The position numbers and the translations under genes are program-made. From Deltaproteobacteria bacterium (GTDB lineage: Bacteria > Myxococcota > JACPTQ01), in contig JACPTQ010000045.1 of NCBI GenBank assembly GCA_016192705.1, forward strand, positions 1 to 64,000: DNA of 64,000 bases, read 5' to 3'. Shown in pieces: positions 20,070-29,822 of this stretch. The notes beneath the pieces were generated by a model. That model had not been told where the DNA came from. It saw nothing but the letters and a program-made list of their open reading frames with translations, and made no database searches. Every line of letters begins with the position of its first letter. Position 1 is the stretch's first letter.

Positions 20070-23000
20070 GGCGCTGAACCCTCCATGCAAGCGATGAACG
20101 ACCGCGCCGACGCGAGGTCGAGGGCCGTCAGTTTCGAGATGCAGCGCTTGGCGACGCTGGCGAGTTCTTTGGCTGAGCGCGAAATTTGGGCCTTCACGAA
20201 GTCGATCGAGAGAACGGCGTCGAGTGGCACAAGGAAGCGGTTAACCGCCTTGATGAGTGGAGTTAGCGTTGTCATGTTTCCGCTTTCGATGACGCGCGCA
20301 AAGGCTTCTAGCGCGGCTTTGGCGCCGGGGAGCTGATCGGCGGCGGCACCCGCGCCTGCGACGAGCGAGCCCTTCGCTGAATTGTAGACGCACTCGGCCG
20401 TCTCTTTGAGGTACGCGGCGAATGCCTTCGCGGCGGCGCGCGGCGCGGTGCACTTTGTGTCGAGCTCAGAGGCGAATTTGATCGCGCCCGTTTTGACGGC
20501 GACGTTTCCGAGTCGCGAAATGTCGCTGACGAGTCCGTTGAGCTTCGTTTTGATCGCGTCGGGGAGATCCGCCGGCGTCACGCCAAGCAGCCCGAGCAGT
20601 TCCGACATTTTTCCGACGAGCCATTTGTACGCATCGAAGAACGCGACGTTCTCCGCGAGTTGCCGCGATGCTTCGGCGAGTCCCTTCACGGCGCCGACAA
20701 CCAACGCATCGCGCGCACCATTCGCAACGCACGTGATCGCCGCGCCGACGTAAGCCTTAAATTCCTCCTCGGGTTTCGGCGTCGTCTTTCGTTTGCGCGC
20801 GCATCGCGGGTCGCTGTCATCCTTAAACGTCGATGCGGCCAAGGCGCCGAACGCTTCCTGCAGAGCCTTCGCGGTCACCTGAGATGCCGGTGCCTTAACG
20901 CTTTGCGCTTCCCGGCTTGCGACGAACGCCTTGAAGACGCCGATCGCTTGCGAAATGAACGTCGGGAATCCTTGGGCGCCAGCCTCTTTTGCCGCCGCAT
21001 TGAGAGCCGCTAAGAGCCCCGTCTCGAGCTCGTTCATGACGCCCTCGACTTTTGGCGAGAGCTTCCCAGCCTTTCCGTCGGCTTCGACTTCGCCCGCGCG
21101 CGCGGCGATCCGCTTGACCGCCCCAACGACGAGCGCATCGCGCCCCGCCTTGAACGACGCAGGCGCCGCGTCGACGAGACAGTTCGCGACGCGATCGAGA
21201 TACTTCGTGAAAACTTTTTCGTTCGCGTCGTCTTTCTTGCGCGGCGTCGCACACGTTGGGTCTATCTTCGTCGCGTAATCGTTCGCGCCGGCGCGAATCC
21301 CTTCATCGCCAACCGCCGCGATATCGCCCGCGAAGCGCACAAGCGTCTCCTTGACGGCTGGCCCGACATCGCTGTCTTTAGCCCCAAGCTTTTTCAAAAC
21401 ATCCGGCATTGCCGCGATGATCTTTCGAAGGATCGCCGTGAACGGGATGCTCTTCCCGGCCTCGCGCGCCGCCTGTGCCAGCCCGCGCACAAACCCGACA
21501 ACCGCAGCGTCTCGAGCCGCGCGCAAAACGCACGTCGCCGCGCGCAGAGCGTAAGTCGCGGGCGTATCGTTCGTCTCTTCCTTCGCGCACTTGAGATCGT
21601 TTGCGCCACCATAGATATCGCTGGCGAACGGCTTCATCCCGCCGCGCAGCGCCGACGCGATCACCATCGCGACCGGCCGCCGAAGCTCGTCCGCGACTTT
21701 TCCGAGCAAGTCTTTCGATGCGTCGCGGAACGCACCGGCGATGGAAATCGCCTTCCGAACTTGCTCACCCATATTCGGCGCCGCCTGCGCGAGGGCCGCG
21801 ACCTTCGTCTCGAGATCGCCGAGCACCGACTTGCCTTCCTGAAGCAGCGTCTCGATATTCGCGACGAGCTTTTCATTGCCGGCCGTGTCCTTCGCCGCGT
21901 TCGATAATTCGATGACAGTCTGCTTGACCACAGCAGACCCAGCGGCCGCGACCGCGCCGCCACACGCTTGCACGACGCAATCTCGCAACTCCGTCGGCCA
22001 GTTTGGCCGGCTCTCTTGAATTCTTTCGGCGCACGGCGTTGCTTTCTCGGCGAGCTTCGCAAAAAACGCCTCATCGCCCGCGTCCAGCACGGGAACGACC
22101 GACTGCTCGAACGCGGCGCCCACGTCTACGCCGAACGGTTTCATCGCGCGCACGAATCCGACGAGGTACGGTTTGATCCGCTGCTTTGCGATTTCTTTCC
22201 CAAGAACTCCCCATTTGATCGCCCGCTTGAACGCAAACCGCGCGGCCGGATAGAGCGCGGACTTGAACGATTCGACAGTGAGGTTCTTCGCGGCGCGAAT
22301 CGCGGCGACAACCTTTGTGTACGCGGCGCTGACATCTGGATCTTGCGCGAGCGCAGGCTCTCCGAGCCGCCGCCCGACGAAGTTGAGCAGCGCCCGTTTG
22401 ACTTCGTCCTTGCCCGCGAGATCGGCGAAGATCCCCATGATCCCATCCGTCGCGAACGTCTTCGCGAGCGCCCCGTCGCCAATGGCGCCACCCACCGCGA
22501 CGAACGCCGCGCCGAGTTCCTGTTCGAGCGCCGGGTCCCCGAGCACCTCGGCGATGAGGCCAGCGAGCAACGGCCCGCCGATTTGGAATACGACTTCCAT
22601 GAGCCCCGGAAAGCCTTTCGCGAGGAGTTTGTTGATGTTCTCTTCGGTCGCGATGAGGCCCGCGCTCGCGTACAAAGCGTCGGTGACGCGCTTCTTCCAT
22701 CCGCCGTCCCATTTGGTGCGTAAGGCGCCCGTCAGGTTTTTCTCGACCGCGCAAACAAAGAACTGAACAAGTGGCGCCTCGCCCGCGGCCGGTTTCTTCA
22801 TGGCGACCTGTACCGCGCGCGGGATGACTGCCGCGAGGCCACCCTTTTGAAACACCTCGGCGATGTCGTTGCCGTCGCCTTTGATGATGGGGACGAGCTC
22901 GCTCTGGATCGCATTGACGACGCCGCCCTTCAGCGTCTCAGCGCATGGCGGCAGCGTTGCGCCGGCCTGCACGAGCTCGCCAAGAACGAAATCGACGGTG

Positions 23001-25249
23001 ATTCCCGCGGTTCCATGGACGAGATCGCCGAGCACGCGCCGAATCAGTTTCATCTCGAAGAGCGCGCCGAAATCCTTTTTGTCTTTGAGCTCGGCGACGA
23101 TGTCGTCGAACGCCTTGCTCGCGCCGGGTGACTGAACGACATCAGAGAGATACTTTGTTAGCCGCTGCGCCGCTTTGGTGGACATGCGGGTCGTGACTTC
23201 GGCGCCGACGTCTTTGAGCGTGCCAAGGAGAGCGGGCTTCACCGCCTCGAGGACTTTGACGGTCACGTTGACGATGTCGAAATCGAACTGCCCGTTCGCC
23301 GGGAACGCCGCGCTGAGCCCCGCTTCGACGCCGTCCATGAGCACCTGGCCGAGACCATAAGGAAGTTTCGACATGAGGACGCTCACGATCGGCCCCTTAA
23401 AGATCGCGGCGGCTCCCTCCTGAAGTCCTTGCCGCAGGCCAACGAGCCCGTCCATAAGCGGCTTAAAGAGCCTCTCAAAACTCTTGACGGCCCCCTGTGC
23501 GCGCTTGAAGAGATCGGGCCCGCCCTTGTCGTCCCAGATGGCGAGAAACTGGTCGCGGAGCGCCTTGATCTCCTCGCTCACGATGTCGACCGAGACCGGA
23601 ATGATGATCGCGGGCGGAATCTGGACGAGGATCGGGATCGAAATCGTCGCGACGACGTCCCAGACGAGTGCGCCCGCGCCGCCGACCCACGGGATGAGGG
23701 TAATCACCTCCTTGATGACCGCGGAGAGCGACTGCAGCACGGGGACAAGGACCATGTTGAGAAGCGTCGCCGCTTGCTGGAGCGCGGGGGTCGCGGCCGC
23801 GACGAAGGCGTTGCTCACGCCGAGGAGAACTTTGTCGATCGCCTCGGCGAACTTTTCGCGCTTCATGGCGTTCGACTTTTTATTCAAGACCTCGGCGAGC
23901 CGAATCTTGAGGTCGCGCATCTCAGGCGGAAGCGCTTTACCGGCCTCCCCCTCGCGTTTCGCGGCGGCGATTCTCTCGGCGCGTGCGATCGCCGCCTTCA
24001 ACGCGTCGAGGTTTCGGGGAACGCCGCTGCACCGGTTCTTGAGAGCCTCGTCTGCGGTGGCCGGCAAGTTCGCACACTCCGCGACCGCCTTCGCCCGCGC
24101 GAGCGCGTCGGCCGCCTCGTTCGACGCACGTTCGTTGTCGCCGCCAAATGCAGACCCCATCTCGATCGCAGCCTTCATCGCTTCGTCGAGCGACTCGGCG
24201 GTGCTTGCCATCGCGTCGATCGCCGTCACGACGACTTCCTTGAGTTCGGCATTCATGTTGAGGACGTACGTGCCGATGCCGCCGACGGCCTGACCGAGCG
24301 TCGTCGCGAGTTTGCTTGCGACCTCGAGAACCCAGTCGGGGATCTCGGCGTCAGGGATGCCCAATGCCCGCGCGAGATCCGCCCGAATCTTGCGCTTTAG
24401 TTCGTCCGCGTTCGCGATCTGTTGGAGCGCGAACTTGATGACGACGCCGATCGCCTGTTTCACCTTCGTGCGGATGAATTGAAAAACGCGAACGCCGGGC
24501 GTTGCGAGCGCGGCGATCACCTCGGACGACTTGTTAATGAAGTCGTTGTACGCGGCGTCGGGGATGAAGCTGTGTGGCTTGAACCCGGCGATTTCGACGT
24601 TCTTGATCGGCGCGAACGCGTCGCGGAGCTGCGCACGGAAGAACTCGAGGATCTTTGTGTCGTTCGCGCGCGTCCGCGGGTCGTTCGGCGAGATCGATTC
24701 GAGCGGCATCCAAAGCAGTTCTTTAACCTTGTCCTTCATCTTCTCGGGAAGGCTCGCGAGCTCCTGCAGCGCGCCGAGGCCGAACTCCTTGAAACGCGCC
24801 TTGGCTTCTTCGGTCCGTTTCGCAATGGTGGCTGGGTTCGCGGCGTCTGGCGGCGGCTTCAGGTCGGCTGCGACCTTCTTTGCGCCGATGGTCGCCGAGG
24901 TGAAGCTCTTCTTCGCCTCCTCAAGCAGCGGGGCGATCGGAAGATCCTTGAGGTTTTGTTTCAACCGATTGATCCCGTCCTTGACCTCTGCGGTGAGCTT
25001 GCTCGCGAGCTCTTGGGGAAACGAAGCCATCCGCTTGAACGCGTCGGTGAACTGGCTCATCACCTTGTCGAACGGAACCGACTTTGAGGCAAAGGTTTCG
25101 TAGAGCTTCTTGAGGGCGTCGGTAAACTGCGCCGGCGTTTGTTGCTGCGCGGACACCGAGGGCGGGTTTGCAACGGATGTCACGAAAGCAAGTCCGACAA
25201 CGACGATGGCGAGTTTCCGGCTTCGGTTCATGCGCGCGATCGCCTTCAT
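20066..25249 (-). CDS. Giant secreted helical protein (1727 aa), unknown family
   Basis: The start is the ATG at 25249 (MKAIARMNRSRKLAIVV), overlapping the preceding stop; a signal peptide runs to VSAQQQ. The protein is Ala/Lys-rich and almost wholly helical. A strongly hydrophobic stretch, IPWVGGAGALVWDVV then ISIPILVQIPPAIIIPVSV (about 516-555), could be a membrane hairpin. After it comes IFKGPIVSVLMSKLPYGLGQ (about 616-636), a segment echoed in the other giant protein. The C-terminal third holds four spaced copies of a unit with a paired-Cys helix and (D/G)ALVVGAVK-like core (Cys near 1220, 1331, 1481, 1596). No enzyme motif was found. It is second in the operon and its stop overlaps the caspase-like start. 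Confidence 0.85.
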   Translation of the reverse strand: MKAIARMNRSRKLAIVVVGLAFVTSVANPPSVSAQQQTPAQFTDALKKLYETFASKSVPFDKVMSQFTDAFKRMASFPQELASKLTAEVKDGINRLKQNLKDLPIAPLLEEAKKSFTSATIGAKKVAADLKPPPDAANPATIAKRTEEAKARFKEFGLGALQELASLPEKMKDKVKELLWMPLESISPNDPRTRANDTKILEFFRAQLRDAFAPIKNVEIAGFKPHSFIPDAAYNDFINKSSEVIAALATPGVRVFQFIRTKVKQAIGVVIKFALQQIANADELKRKIRADLARALGIPDAEIPDWVLEVASKLATTLGQAVGGIGTYVLNMNAELKEVVVTAIDAMASTAESLDEAMKAAIEMGSAFGGDNERASNEAADALARAKAVAECANLPATADEALKNRCSGVPRNLDALKAAIARAERIAAAKREGEAGKALPPEMRDLKIRLAEVLNKKSNAMKREKFAEAIDKVLLGVSNAFVAAATPALQQAATLLNMVLVPVLQSLSAVIKEVITLIPWVGGAGALVWDVVATISIPILVQIPPAIIIPVSVDIVSEEIKALRDQFLAIWDDKGGPDLFKRAQGAVKSFERLFKPLMDGLVGLRQGLQEGAAAIFKGPIVSVLMSKLPYGLGQVLMDGVEAGLSAAFPANGQFDFDIVNVTVKVLEAVKPALLGTLKDVGAEVTTRMSTKAAQRLTKYLSDVVQSPGASKAFDDIVAELKDKKDFGALFEMKLIRRVLGDLVHGTAGITVDFVLGELVQAGATLPPCAETLKGGVVNAIQSELVPIIKGDGNDIAEVFQKGGLAAVIPRAVQVAMKKPAAGEAPLVQFFVCAVEKNLTGALRTKWDGGWKKRVTDALYASAGLIATEENINKLLAKGFPGLMEVVFQIGGPLLAGLIAEVLGDPALEQELGAAFVAVGGAIGDGALAKTFATDGIMGIFADLAGKDEVKRALLNFVGRRLGEPALAQDPDVSAAYTKVVAAIRAAKNLTVESFKSALYPAARFAFKRAIKWGVLGKEIAKQRIKPYLVGFVRAMKPFGVDVGAAFEQSVVPVLDAGDEAFFAKLAEKATPCAERIQESRPNWPTELRDCVVQACGGAVAAAGSAVVKQTVIELSNAAKDTAGNEKLVANIETLLQEGKSVLGDLETKVAALAQAAPNMGEQVRKAISIAGAFRDASKDLLGKVADELRRPVAMVIASALRGGMKPFASDIYGGANDLKCAKEETNDTPATYALRAATCVLRAARDAAVVGFVRGLAQAAREAGKSIPFTAILRKIIAAMPDVLKKLGAKDSDVGPAVKETLVRFAGDIAAVGDEGIRAGANDYATKIDPTCATPRKKDDANEKVFTKYLDRVANCLVDAAPASFKAGRDALVVGAVKRIAARAGEVEADGKAGKLSPKVEGVMNELETGLLAALNAAAKEAGAQGFPTFISQAIGVFKAFVASREAQSVKAPASQVTAKALQEAFGALAASTFKDDSDPRCARKRKTTPKPEEEFKAYVGAAITCVANGARDALVVGAVKGLAEASRQLAENVAFFDAYKWLVGKMSELLGLLGVTPADLPDAIKTKLNGLVSDISRLGNVAVKTGAIKFASELDTKCTAPRAAAKAFAAYLKETAECVYNSAKGSLVAGAGAAADQLPGAKAALEAFARVIESGNMTTLTPLIKAVNRFLVPLDAVLSIDFVKAQISRSAKELASVAKRCISKLTALDLASARSFIACMEGSAP

Positions 25250-28200
25250 GGCTTCACCTCCGCCGGGAACGTGAAGCCTTGTGCGCCTGCGATGGCGTTT
25301 CCAAGAAGTTTGAGACCGGCCGCGACATCGGCGGCGACGATCGCCGCAGCGACTTGGCCCTCTGCCGCAGTGGCCCCGATAGCGCGCATCGCTTCGTCGA
25401 GATTTCGAAGGGCCCGATCGACCTCGACGTGTCGGGCCTTGTCGATTCGCGCGGCGACGTTCGCGAGATACGTCTTGAGCTTCACGAGCATCGCCCCCGC
25501 AACGCTTCGAACGACGTCGGGCAGCGCACGCCCCGCAACGATTTCCGTGCGCCCCTTCTTGATCGCCGCGACGACCATCCCCTTGAGCGGGTCGACGAGC
25601 CCCGGCGTCAGTTGCCGAATGAGTTCCGTCTCGACCGGCTCGGCCACGACCGAGATGATGTCTCCAATCCCGTTCTTGACGAACGCCGCGCTGATCGCGC
25701 CCGTCGATTTCAAATCCGCGCCACGCGCCGCGATTTTTCCCGCGACCGCATCCGTGACACTCGGTTGCCCGAGATCGCCAGTCAAAACCTCGGCGATCGC
25801 TTTCGCGACGTCTCGCGTTGCAAGCACCTCGCCCGCAACCGCGCCGAGGCCACCCTCTGAGATGAGCGTGAGGAGAGTGTTCACCTTCGCGTCGTCGGCG
25901 ACGAGTGAAAGGAGCGCCGCGCGAACAGCGCCCTTTGCCTTTCCGTCCGGGAAGTCGCGGAGCATGAGCTTGATGATGGGGGCATTCGCAATCTCGACGA
26001 CCTTTGCGACGACCCCTTTCCATCCCTTACCGAGAACCCGTTCCATCTCGCCGGCCTTCTCGAAGGTGTCGAACGCCTTTGAAATCGATCCCTTGAGCTC
26101 GACCTTGATGTCCGACAGCGTATCGGGCACCTGCTTCAGCAGCATGCACGCGACGAGCCCGCGCGTCCCCGAGACAACCTCGCGGATGATCCCGTAAGCG
26201 CCGCCCTTCAAGAGCTTGCTTGCATTCGCGAGGTTTCCGCTCGCGACGACGTCCGCGGCGACCTTGAGCTTCGCCTTTATGAGCGCCTTCAAGGCGTCGA
26301 GCGCTGTTCCGCTCCGCGCGCCCGCCCCGCCTTTCACATCCCCCGCCGGATCCGCCGCTGCGCAATCCTTGACTCCCGCGAGGTCTGCGGCGCCGTCCGC
26401 GAGAAACCCAGCGAAATCTTCTTGCGCCCCGTCATCCTTAAGTCCATTGCCGATGCGCTGAACGATCTTTGCGGGAGCGATGATGTCCCACGGATTCTCC
26501 TCGTCTTCAATCTTCTTGGGCTTGTCGATCGCGGCTTTGAGGAATTTTCCAAACGCCGTCTTCAGCTTCTCAAACTTGGGACCGACCGGCAGGACCGCGA
26601 TGAAATAGTCGAGCAGCGGGCCTCGAAGCGCTTTGACAATCTTCTTGGCGATAACTTTCGGGTCGGGCAGCGTGATCGAGCCCGTTGCGCCACCCGAGAT
26701 GATCATCTGCGTCCCTTCGACGGCCGCTTGCGACCCGAGCTTTTGGAGCATCTTGATGCCCGTTGTGATCGCGTTCGTCATCGCCGCAACGAGTTCCGGG
26801 GGAAGCTGCTTCAAGACGTCACCGAGCGGTCCCTCCATGAGCCCCGACGCCCCGAGCGCGACCTTCGCTCGCACCGCCTTCAAGCGTTCCGCGATCGGCG
26901 CGAGCCCTTGCCCGATTTCGTTCACGATCGACATCGCCTGCTGAAGCGTCGCCCGCTTCGCTGGGTCGCGAACCATCTTGACGAAGTCCTCCTTCAAGCT
27001 CACGACCTGGTCCTTCACGAACACCCGGTACTCGGGGAGGATCATCGCGAAATAGAAATTGAGGTACGCCTTGTAAAACGCGAGGTAGGCGTTGACCGCC
27101 CAGCCGACGAGCTCGGGAATCCACGGCGTGTAAGTGGTCACGACCGACGAGATCGAAAGGATTTCCGACACGACGCCCGCGTAGATCGCGACCATCGGGC
27201 TCACGTAGTACTCGACGAGGTCGTCGACGAGCTTTTTCATGATCGCCATGAAGGTGTCCCACGAAAGCTTCATGAAGGCCTCGGACAGCGTTTCCCACCC
27301 GGCGACGATCATTTTGATTTCACCGCGAAGCGGGTCGAGCGCCGCCGCGCGTCGCGCTCTTGCGACCGACTCTTCGGACGCCGCTTCGACGGCCAACTGT
27401 GCAGCCTTGACCGCCTGGCGCTTTTCTTCAATTTTGCGGGCGCGCGCAGAGAGTTTCGGGTCGTTTGGATTCGTCGTGAGAATCGGTGTCGACATTTCCG
27501 CGAGCAAAGCCGTCTCTTTCGCGCGCAGCTCGTTTCTCTTCTGTTCGAACGCCGCCCGCGCCGTGTCTGCGTCGCGCGATGCCTGCGCGGAGGCGGCCGC
27601 GAGGTACGCACCGGATGCAACGCCCTGGTATTTCCCGACGACGCCCGCCGAATCGCCTTTTCGGCCGTCCGCGCGCATCTGCTTGAACTGGTCGTTCAGC
27701 GATCCGACGTCGGCGAACGAGCCGACGATCGCGTCGAGTACTTTGAGGACCGTGTCTTTGAGGCCGAGCGACTCGATGAGAAACCCGGCGGCGCCGCCGA
27801 AGGCGTCGCTCAGCTTGTCGAATCCCGCGATGATGACATCTTCAGAGTTCGGCGGAAGGTTCTGCTTGATCGCGCGAATCACCGCCCGGAGCTTGTTCGC
27901 CATGCCAACGCCGCCCTCGAGAAGCTTTACGAGGAGCGGCCGCAACAGGTTCTTGATCGCCGTTCGCACCATCGCGGCACCGCGGAGCGAAAATCGAAGA
28001 ATGTCGTCGAGCGGTGCGCTCACGGTGTTCAGGAACGCGCCCACAAACTCTTGCCCGGCGAAATTCGCCGCGACGCGTTCGATCGGCTCTTTGATCGGCT
28101 GTTTGATGCGCGCGATGACGCCGTCGATGATTTCGTTTGGGAGCAGATTCGCCGCGTTTCGCTTGTCTTGCCGCGCGTCGAAGATATCGCTTACGCCTTC

Positions 28201-29592
28201 AAGCACAAGCACCCCGCGGATATCCTCGCGAACGCCCATGACGTAGTCGATCGTCTTCGGGATTCCGCTCAGCATCTCCTTCAACATTTTGTCCGCGAGA
28301 TCTTTTCCAATCCCCTCGACATCGCGCCGCATCTGCTCCTGGCCCTTCTTGCTCGTCATCGCGTCCCAGAGCTTTCCCCCAAACTCCATCGCGTTTCGAA
28401 TCCCCGTTTCGAACTGGTTGAAGTCGGGGAGCTTCAACTTCGATGCGGTGCTGCGAAGGTGGTTGTAGATGCACTTGACCAAGCCGACGGCGTTCTTCGT
28501 GAACTCTTGCCCGGCTCCGAGAATCTTCGAAAACGTCGTTCGCGCGGCGCTCGACGCCTTCCCGGCCTCGCGTTTCATCTCCTCGATCACCGACGTCGCC
28601 TTCCCGGCCGCGTCGCTCTTGAGAGCCTCCACTTTCGATTTCGCATCGGTGATGAGTTTCTCGATCTCTGTCTTGAAAGTCGTGAGCGACGTCTTCGCGT
28701 TGTTCCACGCGGTCACGAAGCTCTTGAAGTTGTCGCGGATACGATCCTTCACCCAATTGATGTCCGGGGGCATCTTCTGGATCTTGTTCCAGCCGTTGTT
28801 TTGATGTTCGTCCTGCGCCGTTTTGAATCGCGCCTTGGCTTCGTTAATCTTCTTCTGGATATCGCCCTTCAGCTTATTGAAAGTCTCGGTCACCTTCGCG
28901 GCGATGAAATCGTTGACCGGTTTCATGATCCGCGTCGTGTTGGAGAACGCACTTGCCGGGCCTTGCCCGACGCCACCGAGAACTCTCGCTGCGATTGCCG
29001 CTATCTGCCCGGTATCGAAACACGCTTTTAGGTTCTGCAGGATGGGCCCGAGCGCGCTCCCGCCCGCTTGCTTCGCGGCAGCGATCGCCGCATCGACAAG
29101 CGTCTTGGCCCCGGCCAGAGCGGTCGACTTCGCGGCGTCGAGGAGAGACGCATTCCCAGGCAGCTTCCCTTCAATTTCGCCGCGCAAACGATCGACCGGC
29201 GCCCGCGCTCCATCGACGAGTCGTTGCCAGAGTTTTTCTGCTTCCCGTTTTGCCGTCTCCACGGCCTGTTTCGCCGCGTCGGCCAGCCGCTTTGCTTCAT
29301 CGGCGACCCGCCCGGCCGCCTCTCTTCCTCTGCACCCCACGCGACAAGCGTCGCGATTTACGCAGTTATCAGGACCACGGGGACATTCGCTGCACCCCCT
29401 CGGGCCGCACGGAAGGCAGGTTCGCGGTGGGTCTGGGGCGCGGTCGCATCCCCCACAGCAATTATCGCAGTCTCGATCGCACGAAGCCCCCGACTCGCGC
29501 ACGCCGAGCGAAAGAACACCGTCGTTGCCAACCGAGAGATGGACAAAGATCGCCGCGAAGACAAGCGCCATCGTTCTCGAAATTGTTCTCAA
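25246..29592 (-). CDS. Giant secreted helical protein (about 1448 aa) with Cys-rich head
   Basis: First gene of the operon. I favour the TTG at 29592, preceded by GGGAGAG with 6-bp spacing, giving MRTISRTMALVFAAIFVHLSVG as signal sequence; the ATG at 29571 is the alternative. Twelve Cys lie in about 50 residues (38-90), in patterns such as CDRDCDNCCGGC, probably a disulfide-bonded head. A long coiled-coil-like Ala/Lys/Glu region follows. The hydrophobic core TPWIPELVGWAVNAYLAFYK (about 820-855) and LMEGPLGDVLKQLPPELVAA (about 918-937) align in order with segments of the 1727-aa protein, so the two are distant paralogues. No catalytic motif is visible. Function is unknown; a large structural or pore-type secreted protein would fit the composition. 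Confidence 0.82.
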   Translation of the reverse strand: MRTISRTMALVFAAIFVHLSVGNDGVLSLGVRESGASCDRDCDNCCGGCDRAPDPPRTCLPCGPRGCSECPRGPDNCVNRDACRVGCRGREAAGRVADEAKRLADAAKQAVETAKREAEKLWQRLVDGARAPVDRLRGEIEGKLPGNASLLDAAKSTALAGAKTLVDAAIAAAKQAGGSALGPILQNLKACFDTGQIAAIAARVLGGVGQGPASAFSNTTRIMKPVNDFIAAKVTETFNKLKGDIQKKINEAKARFKTAQDEHQNNGWNKIQKMPPDINWVKDRIRDNFKSFVTAWNNAKTSLTTFKTEIEKLITDAKSKVEALKSDAAGKATSVIEEMKREAGKASSAARTTFSKILGAGQEFTKNAVGLVKCIYNHLRSTASKLKLPDFNQFETGIRNAMEFGGKLWDAMTSKKGQEQMRRDVEGIGKDLADKMLKEMLSGIPKTIDYVMGVREDIRGVLVLEGVSDIFDARQDKRNAANLLPNEIIDGVIARIKQPIKEPIERVAANFAGQEFVGAFLNTVSAPLDDILRFSLRGAAMVRTAIKNLLRPLLVKLLEGGVGMANKLRAVIRAIKQNLPPNSEDVIIAGFDKLSDAFGGAAGFLIESLGLKDTVLKVLDAIVGSFADVGSLNDQFKQMRADGRKGDSAGVVGKYQGVASGAYLAAASAQASRDADTARAAFEQKRNELRAKETALLAEMSTPILTTNPNDPKLSARARKIEEKRQAVKAAQLAVEAASEESVARARRAAALDPLRGEIKMIVAGWETLSEAFMKLSWDTFMAIMKKLVDDLVEYYVSPMVAIYAGVVSEILSISSVVTTYTPWIPELVGWAVNAYLAFYKAYLNFYFAMILPEYRVFVKDQVVSLKEDFVKMVRDPAKRATLQQAMSIVNEIGQGLAPIAERLKAVRAKVALGASGLMEGPLGDVLKQLPPELVAAMTNAITTGIKMLQKLGSQAAVEGTQMIISGGATGSITLPDPKVIAKKIVKALRGPLLDYFIAVLPVGPKFEKLKTAFGKFLKAAIDKPKKIEDEENPWDIIAPAKIVQRIGNGLKDDGAQEDFAGFLADGAADLAGVKDCAAADPAGDVKGGAGARSGTALDALKALIKAKLKVAADVVASGNLANASKLLKGGAYGIIREVVSGTRGLVACMLLKQVPDTLSDIKVELKGSISKAFDTFEKAGEMERVLGKGWKGVVAKVVEIANAPIIKLMLRDFPDGKAKGAVRAALLSLVADDAKVNTLLTLISEGGLGAVAGEVLATRDVAKAIAEVLTGDLGQPSVTDAVAGKIAARGADLKSTGAISAAFVKNGIGDIISVVAEPVETELIRQLTPGLVDPLKGMVVAAIKKGRTEIVAGRALPDVVRSVAGAMLVKLKTYLANVAARIDKARHVEVDRALRNLDEAMRAIGATAAEGQVAAAIVAADVAAGLKLLGNAIAGAQGFTFPAEVKP

Positions 29593-29822
29593 TTCATTCT
29601 CTCCCGGTGATTTGTACTCTTGTTGGACGTTGCGGCTGCCTAAAATATTCACGAAAGGTCCATTTTTGGACAGGCCCCGAAAGGTGACCCCAGCATGTCA
29701 AGGGACGTTGTCAGTCGATTCCCGTAACAGCGTGAATCCAGAGCATTTCGGGCGTATGTCGCGCGCGGCTCAAAACCTGCTCAACCTCTTGCTGCGTGGT
29801 GAAACGCGTGAAGGAGAAGTGG
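29593..29822. other. Divergent intergenic region
   Basis: 230 bp separate the start of the giant secreted operon (minus strand) from the metallopeptidase (plus strand). Promoters for both must lie here or nearby. The segment is relatively AT-rich around 29640-29655 (CCTAAAATATTC), but I could not assign a convincing -35/-10 pair with normal spacing. No terminator-like hairpin or small gene is evident. Confidence 0.4.

Noticed and set aside
26422-29031. 869-codon open frame antisense to the 1448-aa giant gene
   Set aside because: It mirrors the codon pattern of the minus-strand gene, is very Arg/Asp-rich, and has no ribosome site or family feature. Long antisense frames are expected at this GC content.
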